Shown in pieces: positions 1 through 7,701 of a stretch of 64,000 nt of DNA. The first letter of the stretch is position 1. Every line of letters begins with the position of its first letter. Made by a program: the position numbers and the translations under genes. The DNA is from Lachnospiraceae bacterium (GTDB lineage: Bacteria; Bacillota; Clostridia; Lachnospirales; Lachnospiraceae): positions 1-64,000 of the forward strand of contig JAFSYI010000083.1 in the NCBI GenBank assembly GCA_017450065.1, written 5' to 3'. The notes below the pieces were generated by a model. That model was given only the letters and a program-made list of their open reading frames with translations, searched no databases and was not told the DNA's origin.

Positions 1-1
1 T

Positions 2-1081
2 CAGGTATCAAAGGCAAGTGTGGGCGGTATCGCAAAGAGCTATGCTTATACAGGTAATGAGATAACGCCTGCCGTAACCCTGACGATCGACGGAAAGGCT
101 GTACCGGCAGAGGATTACAGCGTAGCATATGAGAAGAATGTAAACGTTGGGACAGCCACCGCAGTCATCACAGGACATAACAGCTGCCAGGGAACAAAGA
201 AGGTCAGCTTCAAGATCAATCCGTATGACATGAGCACAGACAGAGGCGCCATAGTGATAAATGACGGAGAAGCGATAGAGACCGAGTATGTAAAGGGCGG
301 AGCACAGCCTAAGATATCTGTAACCTTCAATGGCAAGAAGCTCTTCGAGGGAGGCGATTACACAGTTAAGTTCAGCAATAATGATAAGGTCGCAGGTGCG
401 AGGTATGTGGACGCACCTACGGTGACCATCACGGGCAAGGGTTCGTTCAAGGGAAGCAAGGGAGTCAACTTCACAATCAGACAGCGTAAGTTCACGGAAG
501 GCAACGGACTCACCCTGCTTGCTCCGGATGTAAATGCAAACAGCAAGATAGGCTCGGCCAAGATAAAGATACTTGATTCAAACGGCAGGGAGCTTAAGGC
601 AGGAACGGACTATGAGAAGAATATAAAGTATACCGATATGTCTACCGGGAAGGAAATAAGCGCGGATACCAAGCCTGCTGCGGGAATGAGACTGAAGGTC
701 GAGGTTAAGGGAACGGGCTTATATACCTCCGATATACTTACCGGAGAGATCCGTGTGATAGACAAAACCCGGAACATAAGCAAGGCAAAGATAAAGATAG
801 CTGCGCAGAAGTACACGGGAAGAGAAGTAAAGATCACCGATAAGAGCCAGTTCACCACGGCGACAATAAAGATAGACGGACAGGAAAGAGGCCTTATACT
901 TGGCGAGGACTTCGAGATAGTGGAAGGGTCATACATAAACAATATGAACAAGGGAACGGCCAAGGTGACTATACACGGACTTGAAGGAGGAAGATATGCT
1001 CTTGGAGGCTATAAGACAGTAACCTTCAAGATAGGAACCAGATCCATAAGTGAATGGTGGAAAGGATTATTTAATAATTAA
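2..1081 (+). CDS. Ig-like repeat surface protein, C-terminal part (5' truncated by window)
   Basis: The reading frame is open to the left edge, so the true start is outside the window; the GTG at 20 is only the first start-like codon. About 360 residues are visible. They consist of about four beta-rich repeats of the type YTG-x-E-I-x-P..., G-x-DY-x-V-x(Y/F)..N, V-G-T-A...I-x-G, ending in (V/F)-x-F-x-I. They lie at roughly residues 12-75, 85-160, 165-250 and 255-345. These resemble the Ig-like/MBG-type repeats of large secreted clostridial proteins. The protein ends shortly after the last repeat (SEWWKGLF), with no LPxTG or transmembrane anchor visible. A strong terminator follows within 20 bases. 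The function of the missing N-terminal part cannot be told. Confidence 0.8.
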   Translation, partial: QVSKASVGGIAKSYAYTGNEITPAVTLTIDGKAVPAEDYSVAYEKNVNVGTATAVITGHNSCQGTKKVSFKINPYDMSTDRGAIVINDGEAIETEYVKGGAQPKISVTFNGKKLFEGGDYTVKFSNNDKVAGARYVDAPTVTITGKGSFKGSKGVNFTIRQRKFTEGNGLTLLAPDVNANSKIGSAKIKILDSNGRELKAGTDYEKNIKYTDMSTGKEISADTKPAAGMRLKVEVKGTGLYTSDILTGEIRVIDKTRNISKAKIKIAAQKYTGREVKITDKSQFTTATIKIDGQERGLILGEDFEIVEGSYINNMNKGTAKVTIHGLEGGRYALGGYKTVTFKIGTRSISEWWKGLFNN

Positions 1082-1095
1082 TAAGATAACCTGCA

Positions 1096-1133
1096 AACAG
1101 TCGGGTCAGGGACGGATTCCTGACCCGACTGTT
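1096..1133 (+). terminator. Rho-independent-type terminator hairpin after the surface protein gene
   Basis: A perfect 15-bp inverted repeat (arms 1096-1110 and 1119-1133) with an 8-nt loop starts 15 bases after the stop codon. The T tract downstream is short (ttatatt). It ends the transcript of the surface protein. Confidence 0.8.
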
Positions 1134-1159
1134 ATATTCGTGCACCTGGCGGCACACGT

Positions 1160-1189
1160 TTCTAACGGGTTCGAGTCCCATGGGTCCCG
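1160..1189 (+). other. tRNA 3'-end-like fragment (T-arm plus acceptor strand)
   Basis: The segment has a TTCGAGT T-loop (1170-1176) flanked by ggg/ccc. The 3' acceptor-like strand gggtccc (1182-1188) follows at the right distance. The T-stem has one C-A mismatch. No matching 5' acceptor, D-arm or anticodon arm is found upstream, where the terminator lies instead. It is best read as a relic of a tRNA 3' end or chance similarity, not a functional tRNA. The rest of the 200-base gap (1134-1283) shows nothing else that I recognise. Confidence 0.35.
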
Positions 1190-1283
1190 TGTCTTGCTTT
1201 TTCTGCGGCTTCCTGATACATCGGTGGGGTTTTTCTTGCAAGAACATATTAATGCGTTTAAAATGTATTAGAGAAGATTAAAT

Positions 1284-2702
1284 TTGGAAGAAGTCGGAAC
1301 GAATACATCAAAGATGAAAAATTATATCAGATTATCAACAATACTGATCATATATCTTATAATAGCATTCCCGGTCATGGCTAAAGAGAAGGTGGTCGTG
1401 GTCATTGATCCGGGGCATGGGGGTTACAGTGATGACGCATCGGCGTACGGAGCCATTTACAAGGACGAACTCTGTGAGAAGGACATAAATCTGGCTACCG
1501 CACTGACGATCAAGGAGGAGCTTGAGCAGTATAATAATGTCGAGGTATATCTGACGCGCGACACCGATGCTGTACTTACGCTTGATGAAAGAGTTGATTT
1601 TGCTTACAGAATGGGTGCGGACGTACTGATAAGCTGCCATTACAACGCATCGGAATCACATCTGTTCTACGGATCGGAGATATTTACCTCTGCCTTCGGA
1701 AGCTGTTATACGACAGGGCATGCCCTGGCAACCTGCATAATGGATCAGTGGGTGAATGACGGACAGGCTTCCAAGGGCATAAAGACCAGAATAGGTAAAA
1801 CAGGTGAGGATTATTACGGAATAATAAGACACGGGTTTGAAGTGGGTCTTCCTGTCATAATAATAGAACACGGCTATCTTGATAATCATATTGATTATGA
1901 AAGACTTGGCATGCCTGAAGACTGGGAACGTATGGGAAGACTGGATGCAACGGGTATTGCCGAGTACTACGGACTCAGCAGGGAACGCGTATGGGATAAT
2001 GTAATACCTACAGTCATTACGGAGATGCCGGATGGCAGGGTGGATCCGGATACTACGCCGCCCGGCAGCGTATCCATGAATATAATAGACTGCAATATAG
2101 AGACCAGCGAGGTTACTTATGAAATAACAGCAAGGGAATATGAAAGCAAGCTTATGTATTACGGAATAGCGCTGGGAGATCCGGAGGATGAGGATGCGGA
2201 TCCCTCGGATTATGCAGATCTTATATTATGGGAAGAAGGCTGCAATAAGGTGACGGGGACGTACAGTGTGCCGACAGGATACAGAGGTCCGATAACTGCA
2301 AGAGTATATAATAATTATGAACTGTATACCGACAGTGAAACGCAGCAGATCGATTTCGCCTCTCTGCTTGAAGAGAGGGCGGCACTGCTGGAGCAGGCTG
2401 CACAGGAAGCCCGAATGAAGGCTGAGGAAAGGAAGCAGGCGGCTGAAAGAAGGGCTGAAGCGGCACGTATAGAAGCCGAACAGAAGAAAGAGAGAGAAAA
2501 AGTAGGTGACTTTTTCTTCTTTATGGGAGGGAATGAAAAGGAAGAGACCATAGATCCGGCGACCAGGAAAAAAAGGCTGTATCTGGAGATCATAGCTCTG
2601 GTTGTCTTTATTGTGGTATTTATAAGTCTTATTATAATAAGGCACAGACGTGAGATAATAAAATATATAAGGAACATAGAAGGTAATGATCTGGACACAT
2701 AA
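1284..2702 (+). CDS. N-acetylmuramoyl-L-alanine amidase (Amidase_3), membrane-anchored
   Basis: Zinc-dependent cell-wall hydrolase expected to cleave the MurNAc-L-Ala bond outside the cell. From a TTG start, an N-terminal hydrophobic segment (about residues 14-33) serves as signal or anchor. The Amidase_3 domain covers about 35-230, with DPGHGG (His45), CEKDINL (Glu65), SCHYNAS and the catalytic IIEHGYLDN. A beta-rich segment (about 245-350) is followed by an Ala/Glu/Lys-rich coiled coil (about 360-405) and a C-terminal TM helix (about 435-457) ending in basic residues. The protein is therefore probably tethered at both ends. The start is uncertain: TTG 1284 has a weak upstream AG-rich site. 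ATG 1314 (residue 11) would give a cleaner signal peptide but has no close Shine-Dalgarno. The next gene follows after 30 bases. Confidence 0.85.
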   Translation: MEEVGTNTSKMKNYIRLSTILIIYLIIAFPVMAKEKVVVVIDPGHGGYSDDASAYGAIYKDELCEKDINLATALTIKEELEQYNNVEVYLTRDTDAVLTLDERVDFAYRMGADVLISCHYNASESHLFYGSEIFTSAFGSCYTTGHALATCIMDQWVNDGQASKGIKTRIGKTGEDYYGIIRHGFEVGLPVIIIEHGYLDNHIDYERLGMPEDWERMGRLDATGIAEYYGLSRERVWDNVIPTVITEMPDGRVDPDTTPPGSVSMNIIDCNIETSEVTYEITAREYESKLMYYGIALGDPEDEDADPSDYADLILWEEGCNKVTGTYSVPTGYRGPITARVYNNYELYTDSETQQIDFASLLEERAALLEQAAQEARMKAEERKQAAERRAEAARIEAEQKKEREKVGDFFFFMGGNEKEETIDPATRKKRLYLEIIALVVFIVVFISLIIIRHRREIIKYIRNIEGNDLDT

Positions 2703-2732
2703 AGAGAATTCATAAACGGGAGGGGGTTGCGT

Positions 2733-4334
2733 ATGAAGCTTACTTTTGTCGGAGCTGCTCATGAGGTTACGGGAAGCTGTCATTTCATCGAGAGCTCAGG
2801 AAAACATATGCTGGTTGATTACGGTATGGAGCAGGGGCTGGATACCTATGAGAATGTACCGTTGCCGGTAGATGCCGCAATGATCGATTATGTGTTTCTT
2901 ACACATGCACATATAGATCATTCGGGACTTCTGCCCTTACTGTATTCCAAGGGATTCAGGGGACAGATATTTGCGACGGAAGCCACCTGTGATCTGTGTA
3001 ACATAATGCTTCGTGACAGTGCTCATATCCAGATGTTTGAGGCAGAGTGGCATAACAGGAAGGCCAAGAGGAGCAGAGACGTAGAGGAATATGTTCCTCT
3101 GTATAACATGCAGGATGCGGACGGAGCCATCAGGTGCCTTGTGCCGTGCAAATATGGCTCGATGGTAAAGGTATGCGATGATATCAGCATACGGTTTACG
3201 GACGTGGGACATCTTCTCGGTTCGGCGGCAATAGAGGTATGGCTTAAGGAAGGCGACGTCAGTAAGAAGATCGTATTCTCAGGCGACGTCGGGAATATCA
3301 ATCAGCCTCTTATCAAGGATCCCGCGACGGTGGACGAGGCGGACTATGTGGTTATCGAGTCCACTTACGGCGACAGACTGCATGACAGAAGCCGGCCTGA
3401 TTATGTGGCGGAGCTTGCGGCGATACTTAAGAAGACCTTTGACAGAGGAGGCAATGTGGTCATCCCGTCCTTTGCCGTAGGCCGTACTCAGGAAATGCTT
3501 TATTTCCTGCGCCAGATCAAGGAAGAGGGTCTTGTGCAGGGGCATGAGGACTTCATCGTATATATGGACAGTCCGCTTGCGGTCGAGGCTACTGGCATTT
3601 TTAACAAGAACCTGTACGAATGCTTCGACGAGGAGGCAATGGAGCTTGTGAACAGGGGGATCAACCCGATAACATTCCATGGACTGTATCTGTCGATAAC
3701 CAGTGAAGAAAGTAAGGCTATCAATTTCGATGACAGACCGAAGGTAATACTGTCAGCATCGGGAATGTGCGAAGCGGGCAGGGTAAGGCATCATCTTAAG
3801 CATAATCTGTGGCGGCCGGAATGCTCCATACTGTTTGTCGGATATCAGGCCGTGGGAACGCTTGGACGCAGTATCGTGGACGGCACGAAAGAGGTAAAGC
3901 TGTTCGGTGAGACGGTGGAAGTGCGCGCCGAGATCATACAGCTTAAGGGACTGTCGGGACATGCGGATAAGGCAGGGCTTACAGCATGGATGCGGGGCTT
4001 TAAGAACGATCCGCAGAAGGTATTCATAGTACACGGTCAGGATCAGGTCTGCGATGACTTCGCCGATTATCTTAAGAAGGAGTACTCATTTGATACGTAT
4101 GCACCCTATTCGGGATCCTGCTACGACCTTGCCAATGATGAGGTTGTGAAAGCTTCCGAAGGAATACGCATCGTGGCAAAGAAAAAGCGCCAGATATCTT
4201 CCGTATTTGAACGTCTGCTGGCTGCCGGGCAGAGACTGCTTACCGTCATTCAGCATAATGAGGGCGGCGCGAACAAGGATCTTGCCAAATTCGCGGATCA
4301 GATTAATTCGCTGTGTGATAAATGGGATCGATAA
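2733..4334 (+). CDS. MBL-fold/beta-CASP RNA-processing-type metallohydrolase
   Basis: Member of the metallo-beta-lactamase-fold RNA nuclease group (beta-CASP, CPSF/YSH1-like), probably a cytoplasmic RNA-cleaving enzyme; the substrate is unknown. The zinc motif HAHIDH is at residues 58-63, DVGHLLGSA near 155, and SGDVGN and ESTYGDR follow. Then come the beta-CASP segment (PSFAVGRTQEML, SASGMCEAGRVRHH) and the C-terminal RMMBL motif GLSGHADKAGL...VHGQ. At 533 aa it has the usual length for the family. ATG 2733 is chosen because GGGAGGGGG at 2718-2726 sits 6 bases upstream; a TTG six bases earlier lies inside that site. It probably shares a transcript with the amidase upstream and thyA downstream. 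Confidence 0.88.
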   Translation: MKLTFVGAAHEVTGSCHFIESSGKHMLVDYGMEQGLDTYENVPLPVDAAMIDYVFLTHAHIDHSGLLPLLYSKGFRGQIFATEATCDLCNIMLRDSAHIQMFEAEWHNRKAKRSRDVEEYVPLYNMQDADGAIRCLVPCKYGSMVKVCDDISIRFTDVGHLLGSAAIEVWLKEGDVSKKIVFSGDVGNINQPLIKDPATVDEADYVVIESTYGDRLHDRSRPDYVAELAAILKKTFDRGGNVVIPSFAVGRTQEMLYFLRQIKEEGLVQGHEDFIVYMDSPLAVEATGIFNKNLYECFDEEAMELVNRGINPITFHGLYLSITSEESKAINFDDRPKVILSASGMCEAGRVRHHLKHNLWRPECSILFVGYQAVGTLGRSIVDGTKEVKLFGETVEVRAEIIQLKGLSGHADKAGLTAWMRGFKNDPQKVFIVHGQDQVCDDFADYLKKEYSFDTYAPYSGSCYDLANDEVVKASEGIRIVAKKKRQISSVFERLLAAGQRLLTVIQHNEGGANKDLAKFADQINSLCDKWDR

Positions 4335-4411
4335 CCGGGATACGCAAAAAGTGAGCATATGCCGGCAGATGATAATAAGAAGTAACAGAAAAATATAAAC
4401 GGAGAAGAGAA

Positions 4412-5257
4412 ATGAGCTACGCTGATAAAGTGTTTATTGATATGTGCAGGGATATTCTGGAGAATGGCTGCAGTACGGAAGGAGAGAAGGTCAGGCCAAA
4501 ATGGGAGGACGGTTCATATGCCTATACCATCAAGAGGTTCGGCGTTGTTAACAGATATGACTTAAGGAAGGAGTTCCCGGTTATTACACTCCGCAAAACC
4601 GCCATAAAGAGCGCAACGGATGAGATGCTGTGGATATGGCAGAAGAAATCAAACAGGGTTTCCGAGCTGGGTTCTCATATCTGGGATGCATGGGCTGATG
4701 AAAACGGAACGATAGGAAAGGCCTATGGCTATCAGATGGGAGTAAAGCATCAGTATAAGGAAGGTATGATGGATCAGGTAGACAGAGTCATATATGATCT
4801 TAAGAATAATCCCTTCAGCCGCCGGATAATGACGAATATGTATGTGCATCAGGATCTGCATGAAATGAGGCTTTACCCCTGTGCATACAGCATGACGTTT
4901 AATGTGACCCAGAGAAAGGGAGAGGAGAGGCTTACGTTAAATGCCGTTCTTAACCAACGGTCCCAGGACGTTCTTACGGCGAATAACTGGAACGTGGCCC
5001 AGTATGCGGTGCTCGTGCATATGCTGGCTCAGGTATGTGATATGAATGTTGGAGAGCTTATGCATGTCATTGCTGACGCCCATATCTATGACAGGCATGT
5101 TGAACTGGTTAAAGAGCTGATAGAAAGACCTGTGTATGACGCTCCCACGTTCTGGCTTAATCCTGATGTTAAGGATTTCTATGAGTTCACCAAGGATGAT
5201 GTGAAGCTTATAGATTACAAATTCGGGGAACAGATAACGATTCCGGTAGCAGTATGA
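4412..5257 (+). CDS. thyA: Thymidylate synthase
   Basis: Converts dUMP and methylene-THF to dTMP in the cytoplasm. The protein has 281 residues. The catalytic cysteine is in LYPCAYSMTF (Cys157). The phosphate-binding NPFSRR (133-138) and QRSQDV motifs are present, and a DAHIYDRHVE motif corresponds to the family's DAH-Y-NH segment. The NNWNV segment replaces the usual PFNI but keeps the Asn that recognises dUMP. The N-terminal third is divergent from the E. coli type. The ATG follows gagaagag with normal spacing. No dihydrofolate reductase gene is adjacent. A bidirectional terminator follows. Confidence 0.88.
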   Translation: MSYADKVFIDMCRDILENGCSTEGEKVRPKWEDGSYAYTIKRFGVVNRYDLRKEFPVITLRKTAIKSATDEMLWIWQKKSNRVSELGSHIWDAWADENGTIGKAYGYQMGVKHQYKEGMMDQVDRVIYDLKNNPFSRRIMTNMYVHQDLHEMRLYPCAYSMTFNVTQRKGEERLTLNAVLNQRSQDVLTANNWNVAQYAVLVHMLAQVCDMNVGELMHVIADAHIYDRHVELVKELIERPVYDAPTFWLNPDVKDFYEFTKDDVKLIDYKFGEQITIPVAV

Positions 5258-5261
5258 GGAT

Positions 5262-5310
5262 AAAAAAGAAATGGTATAGCGCATCCGCGTTATACCATTT
5301 CTTTTTATTT
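5262..5310. terminator. Bidirectional terminator between thyA and the diguanylate cyclase gene
   Basis: The arms aaaaagaaatggtata (about 5262-5278) and tataccatttcttttt (5291-5306) pair over about 16 bp around a GC-rich loop. A T-rich run follows on the + strand, and the A-run on the left arm gives a U-run for the opposite strand. It serves the convergent genes thyA (+) and the GGDEF gene (-), whose stop codon is directly adjacent. Confidence 0.9.
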
Positions 5311-6435
5311 TTAATAGATAACCCTGTTTCTTCCTTCGGATTTACCCTGATACAGCTTCGAATCCGCATGCTCTATGGTCTTCTGAAGACCAAGGCTGTC
5401 ATCATATTCTTCAAGACCGAAGGTCATCGTTACATAGAAGGTGAATTCCTTATATTTAAATGTCTTCTTTTCAATCTGGTACTTCAGCTTGTTTAGCTGT
5501 TCGTAAGCATAATCGCCATTGTTATTCTCGAATGCGAACAGGAATTCCTCACCGCCCCAGCGTGCTATCTTGCCCTTGTCTCTCATAAACTCATTGAACA
5601 GCTTACCCAGTTCACAGAGAACGTAGTCACCTGCATCATGACCGTAGGTATCGTTTATCCGTTTGAAGAAATCGATATCGCTTATCGCAAGTGAGAGTGA
5701 CCATACGTCGCTTGATTTACTCTCCTTAATGAACTCCTCAAGATGATCCATCATACCGCGCCTGTTGGTAAGCTGTGTAAGAGGATCCATGGTGGCAAGT
5801 CTTTCGAGCTTCTTATTATATTTTACAAGCTTGTGCTCGGCAGACGAGAACTTAAGGTAGTAGAAGCTTGCTATCGTAACGAAGGTCAGTGACAGGAAGA
5901 AGGTATCACATATAAGTATCATCCTTTCCTGCATCCTGCTGAACTGAACCACATTACTGTTGATCGCCATTCCCGCACCGACAACAGTGCTGTTTATCGT
6001 AAGATAGATCCATATGCTTATTACGATTACCGTAACAATAAGCGATATGATATATTTACTTGCGGGATTATCGTCCGTCTTATAACAATAAAGAAGGATC
6101 AGCGAATAAAGTGAGAACTGGAAGCCGGCCGTGGGACCGAGCGCAAAGGAATAAGCCATCATCGAGAAGATCATGGCTACCGTATAGATATACACCGTTG
6201 CGGACGACTTCTCCCAATATGTCATCCAAAGGATGAGCGAGAATATAACTACGAAAGAAAGCGACCAACGGAACAGAGGTGTCTTAAGAGAAAAAGCAAA
6301 GAAGAAGGTCAGTATTGCATTAAAAACAAAATTTATAACACAAAGAAAACGAAGCAGTACAGACAGATCATTGAGCTGATTCTCCTTCGACACATCCTTA
6401 AATAAAAGTTCTTTGATTTTGTGAATTACGGCCAT
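5311..6435 (-). CDS. Membrane GGDEF diguanylate cyclase
   Basis: Predicted c-di-GMP synthase in the cytoplasmic membrane. From ATG 6435 the protein has 374 residues. About six TM helices fill residues 25-195, a short linker follows, and the GGDEF domain covers about 210-374. The domain has DPLTQLTNRRG, the metal-binding DIDFFKRIND and the active-site GGEEF, so it should be catalytically competent. The inhibitory I-site RxxD is degenerate: Arg is present but Gly stands where Asp is expected. ATG 6435 is preferred over GTG 6480 because ggaagg (6443-6448, read on the minus strand) precedes it by 7 bases. The TM sensor resembles no family I can name, so the signal is unknown. Confidence 0.88.
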   Translation of the reverse strand: MAVIHKIKELLFKDVSKENQLNDLSVLLRFLCVINFVFNAILTFFFAFSLKTPLFRWSLSFVVIFSLILWMTYWEKSSATVYIYTVAMIFSMMAYSFALGPTAGFQFSLYSLILLYCYKTDDNPASKYIISLIVTVIVISIWIYLTINSTVVGAGMAINSNVVQFSRMQERMILICDTFFLSLTFVTIASFYYLKFSSAEHKLVKYNKKLERLATMDPLTQLTNRRGMMDHLEEFIKESKSSDVWSLSLAISDIDFFKRINDTYGHDAGDYVLCELGKLFNEFMRDKGKIARWGGEEFLFAFENNNGDYAYEQLNKLKYQIEKKTFKYKEFTFYVTMTFGLEEYDDSLGLQKTIEHADSKLYQGKSEGRNRVIY

Positions 6436-6520
6436 AACAATACCTTCCGGTTTATATAATGGCGGATACACATTGTTCACGCATTAGTGTTGCTGAATCC
6501 AATCACGCAACTCACAGTAA

Positions 6521-6549
6521 AGTATATCACATAGGGTGCGTTGTGTAAA
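6521..6549 (-). promoter_or_regulatory. Sigma-A-type promoter for the diguanylate cyclase gene
   Basis: On the minus strand TTTACA (6549-6544), 17 bases, then an extended -10 TGaTATACT (hexamer 6526-6521). It predicts a leader of roughly 80 nt before ATG 6435. Confidence 0.65.
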
Positions 6550-6610
6550 TGGAAAAGTGTTGCATTAGTTTAAAATATCGTATATATTAGTTGAATAGAT
6601 ACATATCAGC

Positions 6611-6626
6611 TATAATTTTGAAAATT
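6611..6626 (+). promoter_or_regulatory. ilvE -10 element overlapped by a CodY-box-like sequence
   Basis: TATAAT at 6611-6616 lies about 40 bases before the ilvE ATG; no convincing -35 is seen. Overlapping it, 6612-6626 matches the CodY consensus (AATTTTCWGAAAATT) at 11 of 15 positions, with a perfect GAAAATT half. ilvE is a classical CodY target in Firmicutes and codY is in this window, but four mismatches make this tentative. Confidence 0.35.
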
Positions 6627-6654
6627 TTTAATATAAATTAAGGAGATGATACGA

Positions 6655-7686
6655 ATGGAAAAGAAAAACATTGATTGGGCTAACATTGGATTCGGTTATA
6701 TTCCCACGGATGTAAGGTATGTTTCCAATTATAAGGACGGGGCATGGGATGACGGTATCCTTACTGCCGACAATACGGTGACGATCAGTGAGTGCGCCGG
6801 AGTCCTTCAGTATGCCCAGACCTGTTTTGAAGGGCTTAAGGCTTATACAACGAAGGACGGAAAGATAGTGACCTTCAGGCCTGACCTTAACGCCGAGCGT
6901 ATGATCGACACATGCAGGAGACTTGAGATGCCTGTATTTCCCAAGGAAAGATTCCTTGAGGCCGTTGACAGGGTTGTGGCAGGGAATGCAGCCTACGTAC
7001 CGCCTTACGGTTCGGGCGCGACTCTTTATTTAAGACCGTATATGTTTGCAAGTTCACCGGTCATCGGAGTTAAGCCGGCGGAGGAGTATCAGTTCAGACT
7101 CTTCGTAACTCCCGTAGGGCCTTATTTCAAGGGCGGTGCCAGGCCGATATCGATAAGAGTATGTGATTATGACAGAGCAGCTCCTCACGGAACGGGACAT
7201 ATTAAGGCGGGTCTTAACTATGCAATGAGCCTTCATGCAATAGTAGAGGCTCACGAGCAGGGATTTGATGAGAATATGTATCTTGATGCGGCAACAAGGA
7301 CCAAGGTAGAGGAGACGGGCGGTGCCAACTTCATGTTCATAACAAAGGACGGCAAGTTCGTAACTCCCAAGTCAAACAGTATACTTCCCTCCATTACAAG
7401 GCGTTCACTTATGGTAGTGGCAAAGCAGTATCTCGGACTCGAAGTTGAGGAACGCGAGGTTATGTTTGACGAGGTTAAGGATTTCGCGGAGTGCGGTCTG
7501 TGCGGAACGGCTGCGGTTATCTCTCCCGTAGGTAAGATAAACGATCACGGCAGGGAAATATGCTTCCCTTCGGGAATGGATGAGATGGGTCCTGTTACGA
7601 AGAAGCTGTATGATACCCTTACAGGTATCCAGATGGGTACGATCGAGGCACCCGAAGGATGGATAAGAGAGATTAAGGTGGACTGA
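6655..7686 (+). CDS. ilvE: Branched-chain amino acid aminotransferase
   Basis: PLP enzyme that interconverts Leu/Ile/Val and their 2-oxo acids with glutamate/2-oxoglutarate. The protein has 343 residues. QTCFEGLKAY near the N-terminus, RPYMFAS, the lysine segment GHIKAGLNYA (likely Schiff-base Lys), VEETGGANFMF and the CGTAAVISPVG phosphate-binding region are typical of the long class IV BCAT form. ATG 6655 is preferred: aggag at 6641-6645 sits 9 bases upstream, while the ATG at 6646 overlaps that site. It is followed after 15 bases by iorA, which suggests a joint role in amino-acid/2-oxo-acid metabolism. Confidence 0.93.
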   Translation: MEKKNIDWANIGFGYIPTDVRYVSNYKDGAWDDGILTADNTVTISECAGVLQYAQTCFEGLKAYTTKDGKIVTFRPDLNAERMIDTCRRLEMPVFPKERFLEAVDRVVAGNAAYVPPYGSGATLYLRPYMFASSPVIGVKPAEEYQFRLFVTPVGPYFKGGARPISIRVCDYDRAAPHGTGHIKAGLNYAMSLHAIVEAHEQGFDENMYLDAATRTKVEETGGANFMFITKDGKFVTPKSNSILPSITRRSLMVVAKQYLGLEVEEREVMFDEVKDFAECGLCGTAAVISPVGKINDHGREICFPSGMDEMGPVTKKLYDTLTGIQMGTIEAPEGWIREIKVD

Positions 7687-7701
7687 CAGGAGATAATACT
7701 G

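Noticed and set aside
1050-1271. 73-aa frame over the terminator and tRNA-like fragment
   Set aside because: Runs through a strong terminator hairpin and starts inside the previous gene without a ribosome site.
2226-2783. 185-aa Phe/Tyr-rich minus-strand frame opposite the amidase C-terminus
   Set aside because: Shadow of the coiled-coil and TM codons; crosses the start of the next gene.
6436-6520. c-di-GMP riboswitch in the leader of the diguanylate cyclase gene
   Set aside because: The roughly 80-nt leader shows none of the conserved GEMM core that I could recognise.
6481-6654. T-box or leucine-type attenuator before ilvE
   Set aside because: No T-box sequence, no leader peptide and no terminator hairpin seen.
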